In this document: one piece after another, positions 45,095 to 55,629 of the stretch | How positions within the stretch are numbered: position 1 is the first letter of the stretch | How the letters are laid out: every line of letters starts with the position of its first letter | Assembly: GCA_963930645.1 (NCBI GenBank) | Contig: OZ005662.1 | Location: 76,155,841 to 76,219,840, forward strand | Direction of reading: 5' to 3' | From: Salticus scenicus | Taxonomy: Eukaryota > Arthropoda > Arachnida > Araneae > Salticidae | DNA length: 64,000 nt | Made by a program: the position numbers and the translations under genes | The notes under the pieces: generated by a model | Told to the model about the DNA's origin: nothing | What the model saw: only the letters and a program-made list of their open reading frames with translations | Database searches by the model: none

Positions 45095-45587
45095 GTGTCG
45101 TTTTGAAATGGAGCAATTACGTATATTCGTCTTAGACAGTAAAACACGCTTCCAGTATAGGGCCGTTTACATTATTATGGCAAGTACTGAAATTTCCATT
45201 TTTGGTATTATAATCATAATCGTGGAAACAAAAACAAAATTTATTATAACTGGAAAAAGTAACTAGATTGTTGGTATGCAATTTTGTACATAATTCCATC
45301 ATAAACTGTGAAATGTATTTCAACATTTTAGTGAGATTATAAATAATTCCATACAGTATATAAAAATTTATCAAAATAAAATGTCCATATTCATAGAAGG
45401 ATTATGCTATTATGAAGTGGCAATTGCACTTTTCACAATACAATCCATCTTCCTATTGTAATTAAAGTTTCTTCAGTTCAAATTTTAATGTGCTTTGCCC
45501 TAATAACCTAAGCGGCCCTACACTGAAACCGTGTTTTACTTTCTAAGACGAATGTAGTTATTATTCCATTTTAAAACGATAGCAATT
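45095..45587. mobile_element. Inverted-arm element with CGTCTTAGACAGTAAAACAC
   Basis: TATTCGTCTTAGACAGTAAA at the left and TTTACTTTCTAAGACGAATG at the right are inverted. TCGTTTTGAAATGG and CCATTTTAAAACGA lie outside them. Arms are about 90 bp. The centre has no frame. Confidence 0.6.
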
Positions 45588-45589
45588 TA

Positions 45590-46045
45590 AACGAGAAGTG
45601 GTTGACGTCTTGACACAAACGTCTCCAAAAATGCTCAATAATATTGAGATCCAATAACATATCCATGCGACGAAGAGCCATTCGCTTAAGAAAATTATCA
45701 AGTTAATCTCAGTGAGACCTCCTATTATCGTCCAGAAATGTCTAGACAGAATGTATTATCACTAGTTCAAAAAATTATAATATATGGTGTAGGAGCACGC
45801 TGATAAGAAAACAATAGATGTAATTTACTCCACTCAGTTGATAGAGTGTTTTGATTTGTGATTTACTAATTCCAGTATACGGATAGCACAAATGCGTGTT
45901 CTGTACTAACAACAATAACACCATAAATTACTGAAATCAAAATAAATAAATATATATATTAAGATTAATTTCATGTTAAAATTTGACAGTTAATATCTCA
46001 ATGAAAGAGCATTTACTTCAAAAGAAAACTGATATTTTTTTTGAC
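45590..46045. other. AT-rich DNA, no feature recognised
   Basis: Nothing could be supported. Confidence 0.5.
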
Positions 46046-46046
46046 G

Positions 46047-46049
<3 letters not shown>

Positions 46050-46079
<30 letters not shown>
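46050..46079. repeat. (TA)n microsatellite
   Basis: About 14 TA units immediately before the Penelope-like inverted pair. Confidence 0.9.
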
Positions 46080-46080
<1 letters not shown>

Positions 46081-46212
46081 CGTACACAAACATCAAACCG
46101 TCTCAATTATTTATAAATTAAAAACAAAAACTATTTTATTTATGATACAAAACTTTAGTTAAAATACATTTAAAAAACAAAATATACATTTAAAAACATT
46201 TAAAATTTAGAC

Positions 46213-46243
46213 GTTTCGAAACCCGTCCAGGTTTCCTCATCAG
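46213..46243 (-). ncRNA. Hammerhead-like core (left arm)
   Basis: The minus strand reads CTGATGA, GGAAACC, loop TGGAC, GGGTTTC, GAAAC, followed by GTC. CUGAUGA and GAAA are exact hammerhead core boxes. Confidence 0.5.
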
Positions 46244-46406
46244 TATCACTACAACATAATTTGCAAGCATTACATGAATGCAGAAGGAATTTGTAGAAGT
46301 ACAGTATCACTATCAATGAAGAATGTGCACTGCCTCCTCAATATTCTGTACTTCTATAAATTCCTTGTGTATTCATGTTATGCTTGCAAATTATGTTGTA
46401 GTGATA

Positions 46407-46437
46407 CTGATGAGGAAACCTGGACGGGTTTCGAAAC
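46407..46437 (+). ncRNA. Hammerhead-like core (right arm)
   Basis: Same sequence as the left arm on the other strand: CTGATGA, GAAACC/GGTTTC stem, GAAACGTC. GTC right after GAAAC could be the cleavage triplet, in which case stem III would be minimal. Confidence 0.5.
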
Positions 46438-46523
46438 GTCTAAATTTTAAATGTTTTTAAATGTATATTTTGTTTTTTAAATGTATTTTAACTAAGGTTT
46501 TATCTCATAAATAAAATAGTTTT

Positions 46524-46565
<42 letters not shown>

Positions 46566-46611
46566 TGAAAACCTTTCCAAACATTGAATAGATGAAAACA
46601 AGAAACATTAA

Positions 46612-46964
46612 CGGCCTTATTCACCAAATCAGTGTTAACCCATGGTTCACGTAACACTTGTGTTAGAGTTAACACTCCCTTAACCCTGGGTTAGAAAGTT
46701 TTCGTATTCACCATCCGTGGATCAGTTGACCCCAGAGTTATCTGTAAAAGTCTCGCTGATTGGTCAATAAAAACGCAATGCATTAAAAAAGTAAACAAGA
46801 GTGTTTTCCCTGTAACTGTAACATGCCCATTTAACACCAGAGTTAACCCACCAATTTAGGAGGATTAAAAAAAGAGTGTTATTTTGCGTGGTGAATACCG
46901 ATTTTGAGATAACCTAGCGTATTCCCGGGTTAACATCAGTGTTAAAATTTGGTGAATAAGGCTG
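46612..46964. mobile_element. PIF/Harbinger-like MITE with GTTAAC motifs
   Basis: Ends CGGCCTTATTCACCAAAT and TTTGGTGAATAAGGCTG, with TTAA on both sides (46608-46611, 46965-46968). GTGTTAAC, GAGTTAAC and GGGTTA motifs repeat many times inside in both orientations. TTA/TTAA targets and GGCCTTATTCAC ends suit Harbinger-like elements. Confidence 0.65.
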
Positions 46965-46974
46965 TTAATAAGAT

Positions 46975-48160
46975 GAAACAGAAAAAATACATAAAATACA
47001 AAAAAAGATTACGAATATCAAGCAACCTTAAATTGAAACATGCAAATTCATTACGTTTTCAAGGGTATAGAATGAATATTGCATGTAAAATAGGTGTTAT
47101 TTCAGTCTTGTTGCATGCAAATTGCTGAACATTTACAAGAAGCTGTACCCAATAATACCCCAAAAAAGGAAAAGTTTGAACTGAAAGAATAATATGTGAA
47201 AAACCAAATGAGAATCAAACTTATTTAAATTCAAGCAGCAATTTCAAAATTATTAATTGAAATACTAATAATAATAGTTAAATGAATTACTAGTAATAAT
47301 TAATAAATAATAAGTTTAGCATACATTACACATGAAAAACTAGTATAAGTAGCTTGATCACTAAACAAACATGTGGCTGTATACAGTTAAAGTCACAGTC
47401 AATTTTGGAATCGTATTAAATAACTGAACGATTAATTTATTTTTGGAATTGTATTTGTCAACTGAACGATAAAGTTGAGTGAACTGTTTGATTTTTAATA
47501 ATTAATCTAAAAATGATAACTTAAAATTAAATTTTGATTAAAAATTGAGATTAATTTGAATTGCGAAAATTCGGAAACTCAAGAGTGTTATTTTGTTGAA
47601 ACATATAAAATCAAGCTAGTGAGTATTGACAGGCAGATTCCGAATTTAATTACTATAGGATTATTTTTGCGTAAACCAAACAATTTTTAAATATTATTAC
47701 AGCTGAAATGCTGCTTTTCCGTAAATTCAGTAGATTTTTATTTATTTATTTATTTTATTTATTTTCTAAATCAACCTATATTGGTATAAATTGTCAAAAA
47801 CATATTTCGAAACGTAATGTTTTTATACTGGAGATTTTATTACTATAAAATTGGGAAGTTTGTATTTTTGAAATATATAGTGTTACATAATTCAAAGCAT
47901 TGTGAAGAAGAATTTGCTAAATATTGGTCAGATGGTACATTTAAGCAAAAATCATTTTTTTATATAATACGAGTATTTTTGTAACATTGACAATACATTT
48001 AAAATATTTCCGTTTTCATCCAATAAATTCATTAATTGACTATAATACTGGAACATTTGCATTTTAGAAACATATATAGTTATTCAACGCAAAATATTTG
48101 TACAGCATTAATTGTAATATTACTAAATTCTTCGTTTAAGGGACTACGTAAGTACCTATT
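46975..48160. other. AT-rich DNA, no feature recognised
   Basis: No frame, arm or tandem unit could be supported. Confidence 0.6.
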
Positions 48161-48164
48161 GAGG

Positions 48165-48745
48165 AAAGTTGCCTTTGACATGGAACCGCAGAAATAGGTT
48201 GCATGTAAAAACTTATGTAATATTTATAAATTGAACTATATTAGGTTTGTTCAGTAAAATATATATTCAGGAAACAAGTCTTATAATTTATGATGGATTT
48301 TTTATTGGTTTGAAATTTTTAAATTGCGTTTTCTCGGTTCTTTTCATTCATTTATGATCTTCAAAATGCTGATAAGTCTACGGATATTTAAGAAATTAGT
48401 TAATATTTTTTCTGATGCTTAATAGAATCTGCTTATAAAAATAAGGGGTAAATTTTGCAATATCTTAAAATATATATATATATTAAAAATAAAATAAAAC
48501 AAAAAAAGTTTAAGCATTTTGAAGATCATGAATTCATAAAAAAATGAAAAACTAAGAAAACGCTATTTAAAGATTTTAAATATGTAAAAAAATGTATCAA
48601 AAACAATAAGAATTGTTACTTGATTATATATTTTATTGAATAAACCTAATATAGCTCAATTTATAAATATTAAATAGAAATAAAAGCTTTTATATAAAAC
48701 TTATTTTAGTAGTGCAAAGTCAAAGGTCCAAGTTCTCTTAAACCA
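48165..48745. repeat. Old inverted repeat, ~240-bp arms
   Basis: AATATTTATAAATTGAACTA and TAGCTCAATTTATAAATATT, and ATGATCTTCAAAATGCT and AGCATTTTGAAGATCATGA, are mirrored around a (TA)n-containing centre at about 48475. Arms are clearly diverged. Confidence 0.65.
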
Positions 48746-48811
48746 GGAATACTTTCTATATACTACGAAGATTTTGCTATTTTTATATTGCATGGTTGCA
48801 GGGGGTCGTAC

Positions 48812-49130
48812 CATAGCCTTCTTAACTAGATGCCTATCGCGTAGCTAGGAGACTAGGCAACAGTTGAAACGGTAGACAGTGCCACCTGGTACAACTTGCG
48901 CGACTTTTGTATTCAACAGCCACCAAAAATTTTTTAAAGTGGGATATGATGTACATAAAAGGCGAATAGAATCGAAGAAACGTCGATAATATATATCATA
49001 TATCACTTCTTTAAATTATTGGTGACAGTTGAATAAAAAAGTCAAATAATCTGTACTAGGTGGCGCTGTCTACCCTTTCAACTGTTGAGCTTCCGAGCTA
49101 CGCGACAGGCATCTAGTTAAGGAAGCTATG
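48812..49130. mobile_element. Palindromic MITE family D, copy 2
   Basis: CATAGCCTTCTTAACTAGATG and inverse; GTCGTAC and GTTGTAC (6 of 7) flank it. Interior as in copy 1 (GCGCCACCTGGTAC-type, AATTATTGGTGACAG). Confidence 0.8.
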
Positions 49131-49134
49131 GTTG

Positions 49135-49369
49135 TACTCTCCGCCCTTTTTTGAGACACTCACACACACACAAAAATAAAAATAAATAAATAAATTTATT
49201 GCTACCACTATTCTTATGCAATAATCTCTACCCTGTATAATTATGGCAATGGCACAGTGCATTGCAGTGCAATGTATATATTCAGAAGGATACAATTATC
49301 GGTGGCAAAGAAGATGGAAATTTCTTATTTGTGAGAGTGTCCTGAAAAAAGTGCGGAGGATGCGACCCC
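49135..49369. mobile_element. Left partner of a two-MITE composite, copy 1
   Basis: TACTCTCCGCCC at the left and GTGCGGAGGATGCG at the right are inverted. ATTGCTACCACTATTCTTATG and CAATAATCTCTACCCTGT inside recur at 49870 and 57129. It is followed at once by a GGCGGGG-type MITE. Confidence 0.5.
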
Positions 49370-49567
49370 TGATAGTTGTCAACATTTTTATTTTTTCCGA
49401 AGCATTTTTAGCTCCGCCTTTAAATCGCACCACTTTATTTATAGAATATTGTTCTCCAATATATAACTATAAGAAAATAAGAAAAAATCACTCTTAAGAA
49501 AAAAGTAGTATGAATTAAAGGCGGGGCTGAAAATACTCCTGAATAAATTAAAATGTTGGCATCTCTG
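49370..49567. mobile_element. hAT-type palindromic MITE, copy 5
   Basis: GTTGTCAACATTTTTATT and AATTAAAATGTTGGCATCTCTG with TTTTTAGCTCCGCC / GGCGGGGCTGAAAA boxes. Confidence 0.75.
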
Positions 49568-49775
49568 ATACTGCATTTGAACTATTTCCACTTTGTCCTA
49601 AATTAATTCAGTAATGGGCCAACAACAATAAGTTTAAAAAGACGGAAAAGGGAATTTTTTTAACAATTTGTATGAATTTTTTATTTTTTTACAGTAAAGT
49701 AATTTGCTTGTAACTTTACAGTAAAGTAGTTTCCTGCTAAACGTATGGTGGTGCGCCTGTTCACATATACCAATG

Positions 49776-50036
49776 CAGGAGTCGTAGTCTCCACCTTTTT
49801 TATCTATTTATTTTACTTTTTTTTTTTTTTAATGATACTTTCAGAAAGGGAAAATTATGATTTTTTTGCTGCCATCTTTTTTATACAATAATTTTTATAC
49901 TGTTTAATCACGGCATATTATTTTAAAAATACAATAAAGAATTCTCTAAGAAAAAAGTGGTGGCAAGAGAGACGAAATTTTCTCATCATTGTAAGAGTTC
50001 TGAAAAAAAAAAAAAAAAAAGAGGCGGAGACTACGA
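49776..50036. mobile_element. Left partner of a two-MITE composite, copy 2
   Basis: CAGGAGTCGTAGTCTCCACC and GAGGCGGAGACTACGAC are inverted. The interior has ATACAATAATTTTTATACTG and GAAAAAAGTGGTGGCAAG resembling copies 1 and 3. Confidence 0.6.
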
Positions 50037-50038
50037 CA

Positions 50039-50160
50039 CAGATGCCAATATTTCTATTTATTCAGAAGCATTTTTAGACTCGACTTTAATTCATACCACT
50101 TTTTCCTTAAGAGTAATTTTTTTTTTTTTTTTTTTTTTTTACTAATTTTATCGTAGTTAT
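50039..50160. mobile_element. hAT-type MITE, left half only
   Basis: CAGATGCCAATATTTCTATTT and GCATTTTTAGACTCG, then AATTTTATCGTAGTTATATA as in the family centre. It stops where the 362-bp arm starts at 50161. The right half is not found beyond 51188. Confidence 0.7.
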
Positions 50161-51188
50161 ATATCAATACAAAAAACCCTTAACGGTTTAAAAGTTTGTG
50201 ACGCAGCACTGTACTTTATGGCTATAAGAATTAGAAATACGGGTCTTAAAAATAATGATATCAAATTTTCAGTGACGCTTTGATATTAATTAAATTATAC
50301 ATAGATTTTCTTATTTGAATTTGCTTTTTCCTTTTATTTATATTTACAGTGTAAACGTTATTTTCAACATAAAATAATATATAGCATTTACTCATTGATA
50401 CCTTTCCATTCACATCTCTTATACTATGAAAGCATGTGTTTTAAAAGAAATTATATGAAATTCCAGTAACGCAGTGGTGTTACATTAAGTGATTTGTTTT
50501 TAAATTTCTCTGCAATTATTTTGTTTTGCATATTAAAGTATATGTGCACATTGAAATATTGCTTTTAATTTTCAAATACGCTGTCAAATATATCACTTTC
50601 ATTAAGCTTATATTATGTACTGAAATATATTTATTTCAATGAATTATTCTATCTTTTGCGTCACGCCATCCAAAACTGAAAAAAATTTCACAGTTTTTTT
50701 CTTTGCATCACGATATCTAGTTGCATGCATTTTCAATTTATTTGAATGAAATGACACAAAGTAAACATTTCCATATATTTTACTTACAGTTTTGGATGGC
50801 GTGACGCAAAAGATAGAATAATTCATAAAATAATTGCAGAGAAATTTAAAAACAAATCACTTAATGTAACACCACTGCGTTACTGGAATTTCATATAATT
50901 TCTTTTAAAACACATGCTTTCATAGTATAAGAGATGTGAATGGAAAGGTATCAATGAGTAAATGCTATATATTATTTTATGTTGAAAATAACGTTTACAC
51001 TGTAAATATAAATAAAAGGAAAAAGCAAATTCAAATAAGAAAATCTATGTATAATTTAATTAATATCAAAGCGTCACTGAAAATTTGATATCATTATTTT
51101 TAAGACCCGTATTTCTAATTCTTATAGCCATAAAGTACAGTGCTGCGTCACAAACTTTTAAACCGTTAAGGGTTTTTTGTATTGATAT
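50161..51188. repeat. 1-kb foldback with 362-bp arms that look identical
   Basis: Left arm 50161-50522 and right arm 50827-51188 are exact reverse complements as far as I can read. The 304-bp centre contains its own inverted pair (50640-50678 against 50787-50825) around a GCGTCACGCCATCCAAAACTG phrase. GTGACGC/GTAACGC motifs recur in the arms (about 50209, 50271, 50466). No coding frame. It may be a young foldback element or a rearrangement. It could make a long double-stranded RNA if transcribed. Confidence 0.9.
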
Positions 51189-51189
51189 C

Positions 51190-51950
51190 ATTACTTTTTA
51201 GGGGTTAATGATCAAAACGCAAAATTAAAGGAGCATGGTAATGAGTTATAACACTGTATTAAAAGTGTTGTTTTATAGGTCATACTCGAACAAAATAACA
51301 AACTAAATAAAATTTCAAAATTTTATAAAAAGTGATAAAAAAGATGGACACATGCAACATTACAAAGGCATAATATAGTACATTTTTAAAATGACAAAAA
51401 TTTCTTATTTATATTTATTTCTTATTATAATTTTTTAGGTATAGATTTGATTTAAAAGGGAAAAATAAATAATAATAGAAAAATCTTTAAAAAGTGAAAA
51501 TTTTATACTGGTAAATATTTAAGTAGTATAGTTTGTTATGAATTTAATTTAAAAAAAATCTTAATCTATTCAAAATTTTATTATAGCTTAACATTTTGTA
51601 ATTTATATATTATATATATACTAGAAACTTAATGAGCAAATTAATTATTTTCAAATTCTGTTTTAAGAATTTTTTCAATCCGTAGTTTAAGTGATTTATC
51701 ACCTAATTTTGAAAAAATTACAAATATTTGCATATGATTATCATATTATTTGTCATTTTTATGAAAATAAAGGAAAAATTTTTTCTTGTTGCAATCACCT
51801 TTTAAAATAGAACCAATTTTGAAAGTTAACAACGTATCAGCATGAAAACAATGTAAATACAAAGAATATTTTTGATAAACAAATGTCATATAAAATACAA
51901 GTACCTAAATAAATAACTCATTTAATATATATATTAAAAAAAGAATTTTT
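51190..51950. other. AT-rich DNA, no feature recognised
   Basis: Nothing could be supported. Confidence 0.6.
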
Positions 51951-51959
51951 TTTTTTTGT

Positions 51960-52580
51960 GTTTATTTTTGACGCTTCCCGATAGATGGAGCCAAAACGAT
52001 TATTTGATATTCAGTATTTCAGATGGAAGAGAAGAAATTCGTCCGTGAAACTGCCGCATCACGGTATTTTCGGAGTAAAAAATAGTTCGATTTTTAAACT
52101 GAGTTATAAAAAAAACAAGAGTTTTCCTAGGGAAAAGGGAGATGTCAGGCACATCAGATAAAAGCGATTAATATCATATATAAATTAAACTAAATTCGCT
52201 CGAGCGATATTCGAGAAAAATTTGTTCCTTACATACGCCGCCCATTTACAACTTAAATGAGCCAATTCATATCTCGAAATATATTGCACGCAGAAATGTA
52301 GCGATTTCAGGGTAGGATCAGACAGAAGGTGAAAGTCTATTTTGAAAATATCAGAACATAACCTCCCATATTTCCTGAGATATTAAGTGTCGGCTTTCAG
52401 CGGTTACTTTGATCTTAAAATTCCTGTATATATAAGTGTCGCAGTTTTCGTTCGTTTTTCCGTTTCCGCTGAGTGTCGTGGCGTTCGTTTGTTTTTGCGC
52501 TTGCGTCACTAGAAAAACTGCCGTTTTTCATGATCGGAGAAGATGTCTATTTGTCAAAACTGTCGTCAGTTTTTAGATTA
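51960..52580. other. Unique, more GC-rich patch
   Basis: Less AT-rich than its surroundings, with no inverted or tandem structure and no second copy seen in the window. No frame above 60 codons starts here. It could be a regulatory region, a 5' exon or an old element whose relatives are elsewhere. Confidence 0.4.
52428..52500 (+). promoter_or_regulatory. Possible TATA-type promoter
   Basis: TGTATATATAAGTGTCGCAG has a good TATA box at about 52431-52438, followed about 25-30 nt on by TTCGTTCGTTTTTCCG, a pyrimidine-rich start-like region. No coding frame follows nearby. Similar TATA phrases occur by chance in AT-rich DNA. Confidence 0.25.
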
Positions 52581-52599
52581 TACATATATTTAAATTAAA

Positions 52600-52959
52600 A
52601 AAAAAAAAAATCTTTGAATGAGTTTAAAAAATTATCATTATCGTAATATTTATTGTTTTATAAATCGGGTGTGTGTTAAACTTATTATTTATTAGAAAAT
52701 CGGTTTAAAAAGGTAGGAAAGTATTATATTTTTATTTAAAATATTTCATTAAATATTAATAAAAAATAAAATAAAATAAAATAAAATAATTTTGAATTTT
52801 TTTTTTCTTTCGAACCTTCTTCTGTACCCCCCCCCCCCCCCCCCCCATCAACGTAGGAAAAATATTCTAACTATATCGAACCTCGGGAATTTCTTAAGAT
52901 TTTTTTTTTTTTTTTTTTTTTTTTAGGCAATGTGATTAAAATGAATTTTTAATAATAAC

Positions 52960-52992
<33 letters not shown>

Positions 52993-53315
52993 ATTATTTT
53001 AGTTATTGGTATCTTTAGTTTTTCTGTTTTTTAAAACTTTAGAGCATTTTTTGCAAGTTGTTAAATTTACAATTTAAATAATATTTAATTATAAATAAAT
53101 AAATAAAAAGAATTTTTAAGATCCAAAAATTATTTATTTCGAGAATCACACTTTGGAAATTTGCAAAAGTAATATTTTAAATTAGCGATTCTATACTCTA
53201 TTTTAATGATACACTTGACTGAAACAAAAGATTTGGAAATATTTTGCATTTTGTAGGATGAATGAACAGGCCTATATGCAGATACTATATGAATAATGAC
53301 TATATATAAAGAAAA
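52600..53315. other. Low-complexity stretch
   Basis: (AAAAT)n near 52765, a 19-base C-run at 52829-52847, a T-run at 52902-52924, an A-run at 52961-52987 and TAAA repeats near 53092. No gene. Confidence 0.7.
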
Positions 53316-53320
53316 ATATA

Positions 53321-53416
53321 CAGTCGGTAACAAAAGTATCCGAACACTAGCAAAAATTCCTATATAAAAAAAGTAGAGTTAATACTGTTTTGTTAAATAA
53401 ATCCTTGTCGAATCAT
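53321..53416. mobile_element. MITE family A, left half only
   Basis: CAGTCGGTAACAAAAGTATCC to TCCTTGTCGAATCATG. The other arm is missing. Confidence 0.8.
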
Positions 53417-53484
53417 GTTAAACAGAATTGCAAACAATATACATAAATAGATCCTATGTATATATGTATATATATATATATATA

Positions 53485-53697
53485 CAATCAGTAACATAAG
53501 TGACCGAACACTAGCAAAAATTCCTATGTAAAAAAGTACGCTCTATACAGTTTTGCTAAATAAATCCTTGTCGAATCCTGTTCTTAGACTGACTAAGAAC
53601 AGGCTTCGACAAGGATTTATTTAACAAAACAGTATTTAAGTGTACTTTTTTAATATAGGAAGTTTTGCTACTGTTCGGACACTTTTGTTACCGACTG
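53485..53697. mobile_element. Palindromic TA-flanked MITE, family A, copy 6
   Basis: The left end is decayed (CAATCAGTAACATAAG) and the right end CCGACTG is intact. A (TA)n tract abuts the left end. The centre is TTAGACTGACTAAG. Confidence 0.85.
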
Positions 53698-53904
53698 TAT
53701 ATATATTTAAAAGTTATGGAAATTTTGCATTAGCATAACCTTCAACTTTAATTTTTTAACACTACAAAATAAATAAATTAATTTCATTAAATAAAACAAA
53801 TAAAATAAATCAATAATTTGACTAAAATAATTTTTTAAATCTGTATATGCCCTTACAAAAACTGCATTTTAACCCTTTGCCGATCCAATTTTATTTCACT
53901 TCTC

Positions 53905-54052
53905 TGGAAGTTTTGCCAAATTTAAGGCCCCCTCCGTGGAGGATCAAAATTGTGATGGCATATCTCTGGACCACCTCTAGGGATAAGTCCCAGACCATCG
54001 CCAATTTCCCATTACGCAGGTCTAGTGCTACGTAAAACCCAACCAACCAATC
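53905..54052 (+). mobile_element. SINE 3' domain
   Basis: GGAGGATCAAAATTGTGATG, ATATCTCTGGACCACCTCTA, CCCAGACCATCGCCAATT and GTGCTACGTAAAACCCAACC, ending in AACCAACCAATC. The head is absent. Shadows of 61-62 codons on both strands lie over it. Confidence 0.75.
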
Positions 54053-54145
54053 AAATTTAGGGACTGTTTTATTCAATATCCACTGCTAAATCTTAACTGT
54101 AATAGTTGCTTAATAATATCGAATGCTATTCACTCACTTTATAAA

Positions 54146-54205
54146 TCAAATATCACCCCTTAAAATTATTGGTGAAAGTAAATAAAAGAGTAAATTTGGC
54201 ACCAC
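54146..54205. repeat. Fragment of MITE family D
   Basis: AAATATCACCCCTTAAAATT and ATTGGTGAAAGTAAATAAAA match the inner arm of family D at 44.7 kb. The ends are gone. Confidence 0.45.
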
Positions 54206-54386
54206 AATTTAGAGCATTAGAGCCTGCAAAGGTTAAGATACGTTTTCACAAAATTTATGGAAGCCTTATCTCTTCCAAAGTTTTTTAAACTTATCTAAAA
54301 ATAGAAACAACCTTAAATAATAGATGAAAGATAAAAATATGAAAACCTAAGAAAATATCACATTAAAACAAACATTTCATTTTCCC

Positions 54387-54389
<3 letters not shown>

Positions 54390-54425
<36 letters not shown>
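54390..54425. repeat. (TA)n microsatellite
   Basis: Eighteen TA units. Confidence 0.9.
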
Positions 54426-54429
<4 letters not shown>

Positions 54430-54891
54430 TCAGAAAGAAAACAGGAAATAAAATCCCTACGATATTAATCGTTCCACTATCATGACCTCTTATACTACCT
54501 AACTGCATTCTACCGAGTAATCGAGACCACAATTGAGTCATGAGAAAGTTCCTCTCTTCTCCGTGTACAAAAGCTTCAGTTAATAACAGACCATTAAGGA
54601 GAAGATCAGAGAAAAAAGGAAATGCTGATCAATTCTTAACCCATTGAAATATCAGGAAGTATTTATAAGGTCTAGGGCAAGATGAAAGAAAGGAAATCTG
54701 TAGATAGACCTTTTCGAACCTGTGAAATTAATTAATCTTTGTTTTCCCTTCTTCGAAAACTTTGTGTTGAGTTTTGGACTGCCTGAGTCTCTTTGACATA
54801 ATTAAAGATCATTTTCTCCCTAAATGAGTGAAATTTCAGTAACTAGATAGCAATATTACTGTAATTCTTTTTATTGTCTCTTGCCTATACA

Positions 54892-55089
54892 CATAGCTGC
54901 CAATATTTTAATTTATTCCGGAGTACTTTTAGCCCCGCCTTTATTTCGCACCACTTTATATGTAGAAAAATGTTCTCTAATATATAACTTCGATCAAATA
55001 AGAAAAAAACACTTAAAAAAAAATAAGTGGTACGAAATAAAGGCGGGGCAAAAAGTACTCCGGAATAAATTAAAATATTGGCAGCTATG
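54892..55089. mobile_element. hAT-type palindromic MITE, copy 6
   Basis: CATAGCTGCCAATATTTT and AAATATTGGCAGCTATG. CCTATACA and CCTATACG flank it (7 of 8). TTTTAGCCCCGCCTTTATTT / AAATAAAGGCGGGG boxes. The 87-127-codon frames over it are shadows. Confidence 0.92.
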
Positions 55090-55172
55090 CCTATACGTAG
55101 TAAAGAAAATATTGTTTTGGGCAGAAAGTAGAATATCTGTATGATTTGAAATTCCATATATCCGAAAAACAA

Positions 55173-55625
55173 GGGGCCGAGGTAGCCCGGTCGGTAGAGT
55201 GCCGATCTCATAATTGGAAGGTTGCGGGTTCGATAATCGCAGGGATGGAACACGGCCGCAGAACTCATACCAGTAACAATAAAACAAAATTTTCTGCTTC
55301 TTAAGTCAACGATATTATATGTACAGAAATTCTGTTAAACAAATACCGGTATAAGTTCTGAGCCTGTGTTTCATCCCTGTAATCGAGCCTTTCAAAGACC
55401 ATCATGTACACTAATGGTGGCCGGTGCACGTAAAATCTGTCGTGGCCGCAATGTCCCCATGTTTCCATCCAAATTATATCTCCAAATTATAGTTCACCGA
55501 AGCGACGGAGCCATCCCCTCCGTTTGCGATGCATATCTCCGGACCATTCTTAGGGGTGTGTCCCAGACCATTGCCAATTACCCATAGCTCAGTACTAGTG
55601 CGACGTTATACTCAACAAACCAATC
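55173..55625 (+). mobile_element. tRNA-derived SINE, full length, split by a 140-bp MITE
   Basis: GGGGCCGAGGTAGCCCGGTC contains an A box and GCGGGTTCGATAATCG a B box. After the MITE 55240-55379 the body resumes with ACTAATGGTGGCCGGTGCAC, GTAAAATCTGTCGTGGCC and the conserved 3' domain CCAGACCATTGCCAATTACC. It ends CAACAAACCAATC. This is the reference copy for the fragments at 9015, 28102 and 53905. Confidence 0.85.
55240..55379. mobile_element. Small MITE nested in the SINE
   Basis: CAGGGATGGAACACGGCCGC with CAGAACTCATACC is mirrored by GGTATAAGTTCTG and TGTGTTTCATCCCTG. TAATCG is duplicated exactly (55234-55239, 55380-55385). CAGGG ends suit hAT-like elements, though 6 bp is short. Confidence 0.8.
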
Positions 55626-55629
55626 GAAA

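Larger units (their letters stand above)
46120..46535. mobile_element. Penelope-like inverted pair between (TA)n tracts
   Basis: A minus-oriented arm (46120-46304) and a plus-oriented arm (46346-46535) share AACATAATTTGCAAGCAT, the CTGATGAGG...GAAAC core and TAAATTTTAAATGTTTTTAA. (TA)n lies on both outer sides (46050-46079 and 46534-46559), as if the element inserted into, or carries, a TA tract. No protein remnant is left. Assignment rests on the core and on the inverted-pair layout. Confidence 0.55.

Noticed and set aside
54885..55287. Longest frame in the window (127 codons, minus) and an overlapping 97-codon frame
   Set aside because: They run across a hAT-type MITE and a SINE head, so the translation is a shadow of two unrelated repeats.
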